Source of the DNA: an uncultured candidate division Zixibacteria bacterium
GTDB lineage: Bacteria; Zixibacteria; MSB-5A5; SM1-73
Direction: 5' to 3'
DNA: 64,000 nt
Assembly (NCBI GenBank): GCA_903908285.1
Contig: CAIVRH010000039.1
Coordinates: 62,001 to 126,000, forward strand
Shown here: positions 15,685-25,920 of the stretch, in pieces
Layout: each line of letters begins with the position of its first letter
Position numbering within the stretch: the first letter of the stretch is position 1
Notes under the pieces: model-generated
Told to the model about the DNA's origin: nothing
What the model saw: only the letters and a program-made list of their open reading frames with translations
Database searches by the model: none
Translations under genes and position numbers: made by a program

Positions 15685-18267
15685 ATGAAACAACATGTGA
15701 TGCTTCTTGCAGTTATGATCTTAAGCGTATTTGCTTTCTCCAGCCTGTATGCAGCCTGCCCGCAGGCTCCGAATGACAATGGTATTTGCGACACTTTGAC
15801 CATGCAAGTGTGGCCAGCCGATACTAATTTTATCCCACCCGGACCGATGTATGCCAAGATCGGACTCTATATCAGCCACGACCAGACGGTTACAGAGGAC
15901 TCGATTGCCGGCATCGTTATTCCGTTGTGTTACACTCACAGCAATCCCGCCAAGTATTGCAGCTTGACCGGATACCAGAACCAGGTTCTCTGGGGCGATT
16001 CCCAGCGCCCGCGGAGTATCTTCCGTCACCTGCCCGACAATACTACCGCCACTGTCCACAACTGGATGATGGATCTGTGGGAAGCCAGTAACGGAGAAGA
16101 GTGGAACGGAGTCACCTTGGATCTGGACGGTACTTCTCATTTCTGGCTCGTGTTGATTCCGAGCAACTCCGAGGATAAAAACTATGGAGAAACCACCAAG
16201 AGACTAATCGCCACCATGACTTTCAAACTGCAGGATAGCATGTCAGTTTGCATCGACACATGCTTCTGGCCGCCAACTTCTCGTCTGACTTTCGCCCGTT
16301 CGGATGCGGCCAAGTACATTCCGAGAATGTCCTGGAAGAATGAGAGCGGCGAAGGGACCTTCTGCCATGAATTTTACATCCTCCCGCACCTACCGCCGGA
16401 ACTAACCTGCCCGGGAACTCAAAACTACAACACTAATGGCAGTTTCTCTGCGGAAGGCAGTGCCATCGTCCACGATACGGCTACCATAACCTCTACCACT
16501 GCAACATTTACGGGTAGCGGAGTGACCGGTATGTCGGCATTTGCCGGCGCGCAGGTCGGTGATTCGGTTCCGATCTTCATTAGCTATAATGTGATCAATC
16601 ACTGCGCAGCGGGCGGATCAGCAAGAGTGATAATTACGGACAGTGAGGGAGCAAAGGATACCTGCTTTTTTGGGATCACCCTGCGTAACAGTGCGCCATC
16701 CCTTACCTGCCCCAATAACGACAGCATTCATGCAGGGGATATGTTCATCAGCACTAATTTCTCCGTAGCCGATTCGGGTGGTGATTATGTTCCGGTCACT
16801 TTGCTAAGCATAACCCCCACTGCCACCAACAACCCCGTCATCTTATTTTCTCACGTAGAGTGGAATTCCACCTGCGCGGAGAACGGGGATTACACCATTA
16901 AGCTGTTAGCCACCGATCCCTGCGGTCTCAAGGACACCTGCGAGTTTGTGGTTAACGTGTACAACCAGTCTCCGGTCTTGACCTGTCCTGCCAATGACAG
17001 CATCAATGCAGGGGATCAGTTCGTCAGTTCCAGTTATTCGGTTACCGATGCAGACGATTCGACTGCTGTAGTGGTTACTATCAGCTCGGTCTCTCCGACT
17101 CCTTCAAATGCCCCGGTCATTGTGGGCCATCATATCGAGTGGAACCCCAGTTGTGCGGATCTGGTGAATGGACCTAATTTCACCTTCACCTTGATTGCCG
17201 CCGATCCTTGTGAAGCCAAGGACACCTGCCAGTTTGTGGTTACGGTTTACAATCTGCCGCCGGTGATCACCTGTCCGGAAGACGATTCGATTCAGGCGGG
17301 GAACAGTTTCGTCAGCACCGATTTCTCCACCTCCGATCCCAAGGCCAAAGCGGTTACGGTGAGCTTGTGCGGTATAACCCCTGCTCCGGTCAATCCACCC
17401 GGAATAGTACAAAATCATATAGCATGGCAGACGGCTTGTGCCGATGCCGGAAAGATTTTCACCCTCTGTCTGGAGGTGGAAGACGGATGTGGAGCTACAG
17501 ATACCTGCTATTTCGATGTCACGGTCTATAATCAGCCTCCTCAGCTTACCTGCCCCGGCAACGGCAGCGTCCATGCAGGCCACATGTTCACCAGCACTAA
17601 TTTCTCCGTAACCGATCCGGGTGATGCTGTTCCGGTCATTTCCTTAAGTATGACTCCTCCGGCTACCAATAATCCTACTATGGTAGGAAACCATGTGGAA
17701 TGGAACACCACTTGTGCGGAAAACGGGGATTACACCATCAGCTTATTGGCTACGGATCGCTGCGGGCTTGAGGATACCTGCCAGTTTGTGGTTAACGTTT
17801 ACAACCACCCACCGGAGATCATAGACTCCTTAGACACGGTGATTGTAAGAAACCAAACCCAGTTTAAGTATTACCCGAAAATATTCGATCCGGATGATTC
17901 TTACCATATTATAACATATCTGGCCTACCCTCACTGGTGCGTGGTTGATCACGACTCGGTTCTGGGTATAGCCCCGGACACACTATTTGAAGAAAACCTG
18001 ATAGTGGTGGTTCAAGATTCCTGCAGTGCAAATACATTGACATTCTTGGTGATTATATACGTGTGCGGAGACTGCAACGGAGATGGTATATTAGACATTG
18101 GGGATATCGTATGTGAGATCAATTATCTATTCAAAGGCGGTCCTCCCCCGCAACCATATGCAGTCGGAGACGTCACCTGCGACGGAGTGAATGATATAGG
18201 AGACGTGGTGTATCTGATCAATTATCTATTCAAGAATGGACCTGCACCCTGTGCGAATTGCCCGTAA
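15685..18267 (+). CDS. Large secreted protein: Cys-rich N-domain, cadherin/HYR-like repeats, dockerin-like tail
   Basis: An 860-residue exoprotein; ATG follows AAAGGAG. Signal peptide to about residue 23. The N-domain (about 24-230) is paralogous to that of the gene at 13790 (ACPQAPND, WPADT, CYTHSNPAKYCSLT, SIFRHLP, CIDTCFWPPTSRLTF). Then come about five Ig-like repeats of about 95 residues, each starting PPVLTCP..DSI.AGD.F and closing DPCGLKDTCEFVVNVYN, with paired Cys that probably form disulfides. A further Ig-like unit (about 715-790) precedes the dockerin-like module (GDCNGDGILDIGD, then VNDIGDVVYLINYLFKNG), which here ends CANCP. It is probably an extended cell-surface rod or adhesin. 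No enzyme motif seen. Confidence 0.85.
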   Translation: MKQHVMLLAVMILSVFAFSSLYAACPQAPNDNGICDTLTMQVWPADTNFIPPGPMYAKIGLYISHDQTVTEDSIAGIVIPLCYTHSNPAKYCSLTGYQNQVLWGDSQRPRSIFRHLPDNTTATVHNWMMDLWEASNGEEWNGVTLDLDGTSHFWLVLIPSNSEDKNYGETTKRLIATMTFKLQDSMSVCIDTCFWPPTSRLTFARSDAAKYIPRMSWKNESGEGTFCHEFYILPHLPPELTCPGTQNYNTNGSFSAEGSAIVHDTATITSTTATFTGSGVTGMSAFAGAQVGDSVPIFISYNVINHCAAGGSARVIITDSEGAKDTCFFGITLRNSAPSLTCPNNDSIHAGDMFISTNFSVADSGGDYVPVTLLSITPTATNNPVILFSHVEWNSTCAENGDYTIKLLATDPCGLKDTCEFVVNVYNQSPVLTCPANDSINAGDQFVSSSYSVTDADDSTAVVVTISSVSPTPSNAPVIVGHHIEWNPSCADLVNGPNFTFTLIAADPCEAKDTCQFVVTVYNLPPVITCPEDDSIQAGNSFVSTDFSTSDPKAKAVTVSLCGITPAPVNPPGIVQNHIAWQTACADAGKIFTLCLEVEDGCGATDTCYFDVTVYNQPPQLTCPGNGSVHAGHMFTSTNFSVTDPGDAVPVISLSMTPPATNNPTMVGNHVEWNTTCAENGDYTISLLATDRCGLEDTCQFVVNVYNHPPEIIDSLDTVIVRNQTQFKYYPKIFDPDDSYHIITYLAYPHWCVVDHDSVLGIAPDTLFEENLIVVVQDSCSANTLTFLVIIYVCGDCNGDGILDIGDIVCEINYLFKGGPPPQPYAVGDVTCDGVNDIGDVVYLINYLFKNGPAPCANCP

Positions 18268-18327
18268 GATATGGAATAAGAAGAACAAGAGAAACAGAAA
18301 ACCGGTTCTTGCCGGTTAGGAGAAAAG

Positions 18328-18362
18328 AAGCGGAGAGGGATAAACCTCTCCGCTTTGCTTTT
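18328..18362 (+). terminator. Terminator of the 860-residue secreted protein gene
   Basis: Perfect 11-bp stem AAGCGGAGAGG / CCTCTCCGCTT with loop GATAAA, followed by a short T-rich tail, about 60 nt past the stop. The following 300 bp (to 18669) show no gene. Confidence 0.85.
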
Positions 18363-18669
18363 GTAATTTTTGGAAATCACTCAAAAAGTCTTCAAAAAAG
18401 GGAATCTATTCTATCTAGGTTTCTTTCTCTTCCACTGACCCGACCAGGGATGGGTGTTACCCCCTCCTGTTTTTGGATTCTTAGAAAATTCTCTATATAA
18501 GACTTCTTTCACCAATCCTTGAAGGTGATTATGGTCCTCCTAACCATCCGGATCAGTCCGGGGAATCTATCTACAGGAGAGCTGGTTCATGCTGTTTCCG
18601 TGGACCTGAAAGCAATCTGATACCGCCGTCTGACAATCCCCACCACAGGTTTTGGTTGAATGCTTTTTG

Positions 18670-19641
18670 CTACAGGGAATCGGATTCCAGCGTCTTCAGC
18701 GAGAGGTGCTCTTTCTTTAAATAATAGAGTCCCAGCAGAGTGACCGGAATGTATTGACTGGCATGCAGAATGATGGAAAACGGCTGAGAAACCCCAGCGG
18801 GCAGTCTAAGTATTTGGAACGATACCACGCAGGCGTAATGAAAAACTCCCACATACCCGGGGGAAGAAGGCAACATTACCGCTACGGATACTATTCCCAA
18901 AAGAATGAAAGAAGCGTAAACCGAAGGGTGGAGGCCAAAAGCTAAAAAAATGAAGTAGTTCGAAATCCCAATCACCACCCAGATTAGAAGAGACCACACC
19001 AATATCCAGATCAAACCGGACAAATCCCTAAATACTTTTAGCCCGCCAATGAATTTCTGCAAAATATCATTGGCTCGGGAAGATAATTTCTTGGGCAAGA
19101 AACGGAAAATGAAATTGAATAATCTTAAAGTGGGTTCCTGCTTCCATTCTATGAATACCAGAAAGATTAAAATTGCCAGGTTTGCCAATAAAAATAGATT
19201 GCTGGCTTTCTTGACCACTCCGGGATAGGGAGAGAAGAATAATGATAACCAGAAGATGAACAGAAGGGAAAAACCGTCAAAAACCCGCTCTACCACAATG
19301 GTGGCAAAGGTAGCGCTCTTGGAGATATTCTCTTTAGCTCCCAAAGAATATGCCCGGACTATTTCCCCTAACCGGGCAGGCAATACGTTATTTGCCATAA
19401 AGCCGATCATGACCGAGTGGTAAAGCCGGGAAAGTCCCACTTTCTTGATCGGATTAACCATGAACTTCCACCGGCAAGCACGCATCCACATGCTTAATAT
19501 TACCAGGATCATGTTCGGGAGAATATACCAGTAATTAGCCCCCTTCAAAGCCAGCCACAGATCGGAGTAATTTACCTTGCGAAACGCAAGATACAGGAAA
19601 ACCAAACTGATCAATATTCCTATGGCCAGCTTTTTCTTCAT
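18670..19641 (-). CDS. LPG-synthase-TM-type (UPF0104) membrane flippase-like protein
   Basis: A 323-residue protein with about eight membrane segments. Family marks: WMRACRWKFMVNP near residue 50, then FMANNVLPARLGEIVRAY (about 75-95), FATIVVERVFDGFSLLF (about 110-130), and LPSSPGYVGVFHYACV near the end. This is the membrane domain of lysylphosphatidylglycerol synthases (pfam03706), here without the aminoacyl-transferase domain; such stand-alone forms are linked to glycolipid or polyprenyl-phosphate-sugar handling. ATG follows GGAGATGA. It lies downstream of a GT4 glycosyltransferase and a DUF2723 protein on the same strand, so a shared role in glycan assembly is inferred. Confidence 0.87.
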   Translation of the reverse strand: MKKKLAIGILISLVFLYLAFRKVNYSDLWLALKGANYWYILPNMILVILSMWMRACRWKFMVNPIKKVGLSRLYHSVMIGFMANNVLPARLGEIVRAYSLGAKENISKSATFATIVVERVFDGFSLLFIFWLSLFFSPYPGVVKKASNLFLLANLAILIFLVFIEWKQEPTLRLFNFIFRFLPKKLSSRANDILQKFIGGLKVFRDLSGLIWILVWSLLIWVVIGISNYFIFLAFGLHPSVYASFILLGIVSVAVMLPSSPGYVGVFHYACVVSFQILRLPAGVSQPFSIILHASQYIPVTLLGLYYLKKEHLSLKTLESDSL

Positions 19642-19675
19642 TCATCTCCAGTCATCAATTATCAGTTACCCATCC

Positions 19676-20797
19676 CTAATTCCTCATCCCGGCTTTAACT
19701 ACCGTCTCGATCAACTGGTGAGTTTTTTCCGCGGCCACATCCCAGCTGAATTCCTTTGCCCAAACCAGCCCGCCTTGTTTCAACTTTTCCCGGTAATCTT
19801 GGTCCGATAGAATTTTCGTCAAGCACTCGGATAATTTTGGTATATCTCCATATTCATAGAGCAGACCGGTTTTATCCGGTATTACCGAATCTTTCAATCC
19901 CGGCACATTGCTGGCTATGACCGGAGTACCACAGGCATTCGCCTCGATATTGGTCAAACCCCACCCTTCCTTCAAAGAAGGATAGACCGCCACCCAGGCT
20001 TGCTGCAATCGCTTGACTTTCTCCTTCTCGTCCACAAAACCGGTGAACTCAATTTTGTCTTCTAAGGAAAGCTTTTTGGTCAAACCGATTAAATTTTCTT
20101 TGAAATCACCTTCTCCTACAATAGTTAACCGGGCATCCGGTATTTTTTTTACGGTAAAAGCAAAAGCTTCAAGCAGGTGATCCACACTTTTGTATTTCTT
20201 CAATCTGCCCAGATAAATAACCGAAGGGAATGGATCTTTGGCTACGGCGGGATCGGGTACATAATGCTGGTGATCGATTCCGCAATGCACCACTAAAACA
20301 TCGTCCGGAGAGAGACGGCGTTTGACCAAATCCTCCTTGGTGCTTTCGGAGATCACCATGATTTTAAAACCCTTGTAAAACCAGCGAATCGGTTTTTCGA
20401 AAAGATAGATATAAAGTCCCAGGACGAAGTTTATCTCCTTGAAGACCGAATCCGAAAAGAGGTGAGGAATCACCACCAGCAGGGGCAGCTTATGATACAA
20501 AGGGGTATAGAAGGGGATCTTATTTATATCCTCGATGACGATATCCCAATTCCCTTCCTTCAGCAGCGACTTTAAGGCAAAAGGAGCTACAAAATTGAAA
20601 TTAAGACGAGAGCCCCGCCTTACGATTTTTAAACCCTCTACTATTTCCGTGGGACTGCATCCGGGGTAACCACTGCACAGAAGAGTGATGTTATGACCCT
20701 TCCGGGCGATTCTTTTGAGTATCTCCTGAAGATGGACTTCCGCTCCCCCCGCTTGCGGATTGGAGAGATCTTCCCAGTTTAATGCTAGTATATTCAA
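19676..20797 (-). CDS. GT4-family glycosyltransferase
   Basis: A 373-residue GT-B glycosyltransferase. The N-terminal half has the acceptor-side start NILALNWEDLSNPQAGGAEV; the C-terminal half has the nucleotide-sugar part FPSVIYLGRLKKYKSVDHLL (about residue 190), then LTIVGEGD and PSLKEGWGLTNIEANACGTP, the E-x7-E motif of GT4 retaining enzymes. The only fitting start is a TTG at 20797, without a clear ribosome site, 51 nt after the stop of the DUF2723 gene. Donor and acceptor cannot be told. Cytoplasmic or membrane-associated. Confidence 0.9.
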   Translation of the reverse strand: MNILALNWEDLSNPQAGGAEVHLQEILKRIARKGHNITLLCSGYPGCSPTEIVEGLKIVRRGSRLNFNFVAPFALKSLLKEGNWDIVIEDINKIPFYTPLYHKLPLLVVIPHLFSDSVFKEINFVLGLYIYLFEKPIRWFYKGFKIMVISESTKEDLVKRRLSPDDVLVVHCGIDHQHYVPDPAVAKDPFPSVIYLGRLKKYKSVDHLLEAFAFTVKKIPDARLTIVGEGDFKENLIGLTKKLSLEDKIEFTGFVDEKEKVKRLQQAWVAVYPSLKEGWGLTNIEANACGTPVIASNVPGLKDSVIPDKTGLLYEYGDIPKLSECLTKILSDQDYREKLKQGGLVWAKEFSWDVAAEKTHQLIETVVKAGMRN

Positions 20798-20848
20798 ACC
20801 GGTCTTCAGCCGCGGACAGCTGATTGCTGGCCGCGGTCTTTTTTGGGG

Positions 20849-23380
20849 TTATTTAGTTTTTTCCATAAACTTGAAATCGGGTGATTTGATCTGGTTTAAC
20901 ATACTTATTACTTGAATACTATCCGCAGGGTTATTTGTCAACCAGTCTTCTAACACCCTGGTAAGACCTTCTTTTTCTCTTTGAGCATAATAAATACTGA
21001 CCAGTGTTTCGAAAGCGGGCCGGAACTTTTTGTTCATAACAAGTATCTTTTTCATTTCATCGATGGCATTCTGGCTTTTTCCCAGCTGTCGGTAGGTGTA
21101 GCCCAGATTGAAATACAGTTTTTCCAGGAAATCATCTTCCACATATCCCTCAGGCTGTTTCGCCGCTTCTTCCGCTCGTTTCAGCACCTTTTGAATCTGA
21201 TCTCCGCCTTGATCCTGTTCCGCATATATCTGGAGCAGATAGGCGTAGGGACGCCAGTCGTAGGGCAAAAGATCCGATACTTTTTCGGCTACCTGAGTGG
21301 CCTCCTGGTATTGCTTGGCTCTTCTCAAGGTATCCGCCAAGCTCAGAAAGCAGGAGGTATAATTAGCCAGGAGTCGAAAATCATTCTCGTCTTTATAAAC
21401 CTTGGGATCGTTTACCCCCCGGAATTTAAACACATGCAGCAGCTTATCCCGCATGATATCGGGTTCCACCAAGAGTTTTCCTTCCTGCTGAATCACCCGG
21501 TAAGCCATACCCTCCATCCGGAGATGGTCATCCAAGGGCTTCCCCTTGTACACCCGGTTTTCACCCGCTACCGTCACCGCAAAATAGATCGGATATTTCC
21601 ATTTATTGGTTTCGAGGATATTATCGATCAGCTGATCCTGAATCCTCAATACTTTACCGTCCTCGGTCCGGACATAGCCGATTCGATCGATCTCGTTATC
21701 GCTGTAGCTGATGGGAACTTTCCACTGATTTTTCATCTGCTTTATGTACCATTTGGTGTTGATCAGGCTGAGGTTCACCACCCTCACGTCCTGCCGGATC
21801 TTCTCCACGTTTTGTATAAACCACAGGGGGAAAGTATCGTTATCCCCATTGGTAAAGAGAACCGCATCCTTGTCGCAGGAATTGAGAAGATTATAGGCAT
21901 AATCATAGGGGAGATAGTTTCCATGCCGGTTGTTGTGGGAATGATAGCTGCGCTCCATCGGCATTATGGGAAGAGCCAATATGATCAGTGACAGCACTCC
22001 GATTGCGGGCTTGGTTAAAACCGATTTGATTTTCTCCAGCCAGAGGCCCAAACCCGAAAGGAGAGTGGCAATGCCCAAACCCATGGCCATGGCAAAAAAC
22101 ATATACCCGGGAGACCAGAAATAATCCCGGTCCCTTACCTCTATATTGATGATCTCGCCGGTGAGTTTATCGGGCTTGGTCCCATCGGCAAAATTCATAT
22201 ACAAAACCAGACCGACGGTACAAGCAAATATAAGAAAGAGAAGAACCACCCCTTCGTTTTTTCTCCTTTTAATCTGTTCCCATATGCCCAAAAATCCTAA
22301 GAATATCGGAATGAACCAGAGCTTTTTGTCCATGAACTGTTCCCGGAAGAACCCCCAGAATCCCATCCTCTCCTTAGCGCCAAATTGATTCGCCCAGGTA
22401 GCTCTTCGGTAAAACATCCGGCCGATCATGCTCTCCTGTCCGTATTGCTTGCGCTCCAGGAAACCCTTGAAGCTTTGCCAGTCGGATGGATTATTCTCGT
22501 CGATGGCAGGATCCAAGGCGGACCGGATAGGAATAAAAGCCTGAACCGAGTAGCCGATTATGGCCGCACAGATGATGGAAAAGGAGATTGCCCATAATTT
22601 CCGCTGCGCGGATACGCTCATCATCAGAAGACAGATCACAAACCAGATACCTATACCCCAGAAAAACGCAGTGATGCTGTGCATAACCAAACTCAAGACT
22701 ATGGCGGTAATCCAGAAACGCCAGTCAAAGAGCTTGGTTCGGTCCACAATCAATACCAGCAAAAACACGCCCGGCAGGATCAAGAAAACGCTGGGGTGAA
22801 TGCCGGTGCTCAAAAACCCCAGGAAAGAAATCAGGATCAAAAACCTATCCCCCTTAGGAGTACCCTTATGGTCCATCCATATAAACGATATATAGAGAAT
22901 GAGAAGCATGGTAAACAAGGAGATTCCCCATATTTCCGCTTCCACCGCATTGGACCAGAAAGTCATGGAATAAGCCAGGAATAAACTGCCGGTTATCCCT
23001 CCTATGTATTTTCCCACCCGGAGCCAGAGGCTGGCATTGGGTTTTTCCCAATAGTTGATCAGCTTCACGATCAATAAATAACACATCCAGACAGCCAAAG
23101 CCGAAGTCAGAACCGAGATGAAATTAACCCGGGCAGCTACCTCGCCGAAAATGGGGAACAAGGTGAAAATCCGTCCGATCATGATCATCAGCGGATTTCC
23201 CGGAGGATGGGCTATTCCCAATGTATAACAGGTGGCCACGTATTCCCCGGCATCCCAGAAGGATGCGGTGGGAGCCATGGTTTTCAGATAAGCAATGAAG
23301 CTTGCCAGGAAAACAAAACCGGAAAGAAATAACGAAATTCTGTCTTGATTGTCGTACCATCTTCTGAATCTGTCAGTCAC
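20849..23380 (-). CDS. DUF2723 membrane protein (O-mannosyltransferase-like) with TPR tail
   Basis: The GTG at 23380 is chosen: it lies 6 nt after AAGGAGG and yields 843 residues beginning VTDRFRRWYDNQ. An upstream ATG would add 25 residues without a ribosome site. Residues about 15-460 are a polytopic membrane domain with the conserved luminal motif TASFWDAGEYVATCYTLGIA and HPPGNPLM, the DUF2723/TMEM260 signature with its acidic DAGE like that of GT-C transferases. A periplasmic part (about 470-650, FTNGDNDTFPLW) and TPR-like helices (about 690-830) follow. It probably transfers a lipid-linked sugar to proteins or glycans at the outer face of the membrane. Next to a GT4 and a flippase-like gene. 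Confidence 0.9.
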   Translation of the reverse strand: MTDRFRRWYDNQDRISLFLSGFVFLASFIAYLKTMAPTASFWDAGEYVATCYTLGIAHPPGNPLMIMIGRIFTLFPIFGEVAARVNFISVLTSALAVWMCYLLIVKLINYWEKPNASLWLRVGKYIGGITGSLFLAYSMTFWSNAVEAEIWGISLFTMLLILYISFIWMDHKGTPKGDRFLILISFLGFLSTGIHPSVFLILPGVFLLVLIVDRTKLFDWRFWITAIVLSLVMHSITAFFWGIGIWFVICLLMMSVSAQRKLWAISFSIICAAIIGYSVQAFIPIRSALDPAIDENNPSDWQSFKGFLERKQYGQESMIGRMFYRRATWANQFGAKERMGFWGFFREQFMDKKLWFIPIFLGFLGIWEQIKRRKNEGVVLLFLIFACTVGLVLYMNFADGTKPDKLTGEIINIEVRDRDYFWSPGYMFFAMAMGLGIATLLSGLGLWLEKIKSVLTKPAIGVLSLIILALPIMPMERSYHSHNNRHGNYLPYDYAYNLLNSCDKDAVLFTNGDNDTFPLWFIQNVEKIRQDVRVVNLSLINTKWYIKQMKNQWKVPISYSDNEIDRIGYVRTEDGKVLRIQDQLIDNILETNKWKYPIYFAVTVAGENRVYKGKPLDDHLRMEGMAYRVIQQEGKLLVEPDIMRDKLLHVFKFRGVNDPKVYKDENDFRLLANYTSCFLSLADTLRRAKQYQEATQVAEKVSDLLPYDWRPYAYLLQIYAEQDQGGDQIQKVLKRAEEAAKQPEGYVEDDFLEKLYFNLGYTYRQLGKSQNAIDEMKKILVMNKKFRPAFETLVSIYYAQREKEGLTRVLEDWLTNNPADSIQVISMLNQIKSPDFKFMEKTK

Positions 23381-23539
23381 CGATATCCTCCTTAAAAGTA
23401 TCCTGTGATCTATGCCAATGATGTAAGTTGAATCTGATCCAATCTGTTTATACAATCAAAAGAATATATTCGATTATTCTTTGTTGTCAACATACATTTT
23501 GGGTGTGCTCACCAGGTTTTAATCCGCTTCAACGGTTTC

Positions 23540-23959
23540 TCACTTTTCGATTATTTTGTTCATATCTTTCAGTATGGAATCTAGGACGGCATTAACAAAA
23601 TTCTTGGAGTCTTTATCGCCGTATTTTTTTGCCAGCTCGATAGCTTCATCTATGCTGATTGCCGGAGGGATATCCCCGAAGTACAGGATCTCGCAGATAC
23701 CCAGGCGCAGGATGTTTTTCTCGATGGAGGCGATCCGGGAGAAATCCCAGGATTTGACGTGTTGTTTGATCAGGTTGTCAATTTCTTTGACATTCCGGAT
23801 AACTTCGAAAAAGAGGTTTTCGGAAAACTTCTTCGATTCCGGCTTGATCTCGCTGGAGACAATGATATCGTTTGAAACCTGCTCGGCTTCGGCTCCGGAG
23901 ATATCGTAGGCATAGAGCGCTTTCAAAGTCAATTCACGGGCTTTTCGTCTGGCAGACAT
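23540..23959 (-). CDS. nusB: Transcription antitermination factor NusB
   Basis: A 139-residue all-helical protein of normal NusB length. Diagnostic segments: the start SARRKARELTLKALYAYD, the middle NLIKQHVKSWDFSRIASIEK, then LRLGICEILYFGDIPPAISI and the end DEAIELAKKYGDKDSKNFVN followed by AVLDSIL. It binds boxA RNA with NusE for antitermination of rRNA operons. It is last in the riboflavin operon, directly after ribH, the classical ribH-nusB order. Upstream lies a short AT-rich stretch with repeats of AATTCAAAATT. Confidence 0.96.
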   Translation of the reverse strand: MSARRKARELTLKALYAYDISGAEAEQVSNDIIVSSEIKPESKKFSENLFFEVIRNVKEIDNLIKQHVKSWDFSRIASIEKNILRLGICEILYFGDIPPAISIDEAIELAKKYGDKDSKNFVNAVLDSILKDMNKIIEK

Positions 23960-24047
23960 AGGAAGAAATTCAAAATTAAAAGTGAAAAATTCAAAATTAA
24001 CACCTAAAACCTAACACCTAAAACCACTTACCTCTCATCTTTCTTAA

Positions 24048-24512
24048 CTAAATCTGCTCGAACAATTTCACCATCTCGATGGCAGAAAGCGCTGCATCCC
24101 AGCCTTTGTTCCCGGCTTTGGTTCCCGCTCGTTCTATCGCCTGTTCCAGATTATCTGCGGTGATTATCCCAAAAATAGTGGGCACACCGGTTTTCAGCGA
24201 TATTTTGGCGGTGCCTTTAGCGACTTCACCGGCGATATAATCGAAATGAGGAGTTTGTCCGCGGATCACCGTTCCTAAGCAGATTACCGCATCGTATTTC
24301 TCGCTTTTGGCCATGCGATAAGCGGCGTACGGTATCTCAAACGAGCCGGGCACCCAGACGATGGTGATCTTCTCATCGTCGGCTCCATGACGTTTTAAGC
24401 AATCCAATGCCCCATCCAGCAGCTTCTGGGTAATGAATTCGTTGAACCGGCTGATGGCAATTCCAAAAGTTTTCCCTTTGGCATCCAACATGCCTTTTAT
24501 CTCTTTGGGCAT
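24048..24512 (-). CDS. ribH: 6,7-dimethyl-8-ribityllumazine synthase
   Basis: A 154-residue lumazine synthase. It joins 5-amino-6-ribitylaminouracil with dihydroxybutanone phosphate. Visible: [27 protein letters not shown] (substrate loop), [20 protein letters not shown] with the catalytic His in [29 protein letters not shown] and [14 protein letters not shown] follows AAGGAG. Length fits the icosahedral or pentameric family. It is the fourth rib gene of the operon. Confidence 0.97.
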   Translation of the reverse strand: MPKEIKGMLDAKGKTFGIAISRFNEFITQKLLDGALDCLKRHGADDEKITIVWVPGSFEIPYAAYRMAKSEKYDAVICLGTVIRGQTPHFDYIAGEVAKGTAKISLKTGVPTIFGIITADNLEQAIERAGTKAGNKGWDAALSAIEMVKLFEQI

Positions 24513-24677
24513 ATGATCTCCTTACTTTTTCAGGTTTTTCCTGCCGGGTTTATGTGTTACTTGAGGAAACATCATCTTATCTCTACGATTAACGATTCCT
24601 GAAAATTAGCTGTATATAAAACCTTTTTCAATTAAATCCGGTGTCCGCAATTCAACCAATACTCCTCCTTATGCCTA

Positions 24678-25877
24678 TTACTTCAAAAGATGCCCCAATT
24701 TATCGCGCTTGGTCTCCAGATATTTGATGCTTTCCGGCGTGTGCGCCACCTGGGTGGGGATTCTTTCGACCACCTTCAGTCCATATCCCTCCAATCCCAC
24801 GATCTTTTTGGGATTATTGGTGATCAATCTTATGGTTGAAAGACCCAAATCCACCAGTATCTGGGCGCCGATCCCGTAATCCCTCAAGTCCGGGGCAAAA
24901 CCAAGTTCTATGTTTGCCTGCACCGTATCCAATCCCAGATCCTGAAGCTGGTAAGCTAACATTTTGTTGGATAAACCAATGCCTCTTCCCTCCTGGCGCA
25001 TATATAGAAACACCCCCGAACCTTCCTTTTCGATCATGGTCAGGGCATGAACCAGCTGACCGCCGCAGTCACAGCGGTTGGAGCCGAACACGTCCCCGGT
25101 CAAACACTGCGAGTGGACCCGGACCATCACATTTTCTTTCCCTTTCACCTCTCCTTTTACCAGCGCCAGATGATGATGCTCGTCGATCACACTTTTATAA
25201 AGATGAAGTTTAAAGTGGCCGTATTTCGTGGGAAAGTTTACCGTCACGATCGGTTTTACCAGCTTCTCTTTCTTGGTTCGATATTCTATCAAATCTTTTA
25301 CGGTGATGAGTTTCAAATTAAATTTCTTCGCCAATTCCTGAAGCTGGGGCAACCGGGCCATATGTCCATCCTCGCCCATGACTTCACACAACACCCCGGC
25401 CGGATAAAGTCCTGCCAGCTTGGCTAAATCCACGGAGGCCTCGGTATGTCCGGCTCGATACAATACCCCCCCATCCTGAGCCTGGATGGGGAAGATATGG
25501 CCGGGTCGGGCCAAGTCTTCTGCTGTAGTTTTCGGATCGATTAAAGTCTTGATGGTTTGTGATCGGTCGTGTGCAGAGATGCCGGTGGTGGTGTTGTGAA
25601 CCGCATCCACCGAAACGGTGAAACGGGTCCCCATTTTGGCGGTATTGACTTTGACCATAGGGGAGAGGGCTAATTCCTCGATGCGCTCGTTATTCAAGGA
25701 TACACAAATAAGCCCCCGGGCGTGCTTGGAGAGAAAGTTGATCGCCTCCGGGGTCACTTTTTCTGCCGCCAGGATCATATCCCCTTCATTTTCCCGGTCC
25801 GCATCATCCACCACGATCATTATCTTCCCCTGTTTTAGATCTTCTATCGCTTCTTCTATGGTATTCAAACCGGTCAT
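24678..25877 (-). CDS. ribBA: Bifunctional DHBP synthase / GTP cyclohydrolase II
   Basis: A 399-residue fusion. Residues about 5-205 are 3,4-dihydroxy-2-butanone-4-phosphate synthase, with [30 protein letters not shown] and [12 protein letters not shown]. Residues about 210-399 are GTP cyclohydrolase II, with the zinc site [18 protein letters not shown] and the GTP loop [18 protein letters not shown]. Both active sites look complete, so one protein supplies both riboflavin precursors. ATG follows AAGGAG. It lies between ribE and ribH. Confidence 0.97.
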   Translation of the reverse strand: MTGLNTIEEAIEDLKQGKIMIVVDDADRENEGDMILAAEKVTPEAINFLSKHARGLICVSLNNERIEELALSPMVKVNTAKMGTRFTVSVDAVHNTTTGISAHDRSQTIKTLIDPKTTAEDLARPGHIFPIQAQDGGVLYRAGHTEASVDLAKLAGLYPAGVLCEVMGEDGHMARLPQLQELAKKFNLKLITVKDLIEYRTKKEKLVKPIVTVNFPTKYGHFKLHLYKSVIDEHHHLALVKGEVKGKENVMVRVHSQCLTGDVFGSNRCDCGGQLVHALTMIEKEGSGVFLYMRQEGRGIGLSNKMLAYQLQDLGLDTVQANIELGFAPDLRDYGIGAQILVDLGLSTIRLITNNPKKIVGLEGYGLKVVERIPTQVAHTPESIKYLETKRDKLGHLLK

Positions 25878-25920
25878 GCCAACTTTCTCCTTTCTCCGTG
25901 TCTTTCAATATGCGACAACC

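Noticed and set aside
20981-21991. A 336-residue open frame on the plus strand
   Set aside because: It lies wholly antisense to the DUF2723 gene, whose motifs and reading frame are well supported; the plus-strand translation has no domain and no ribosome site.
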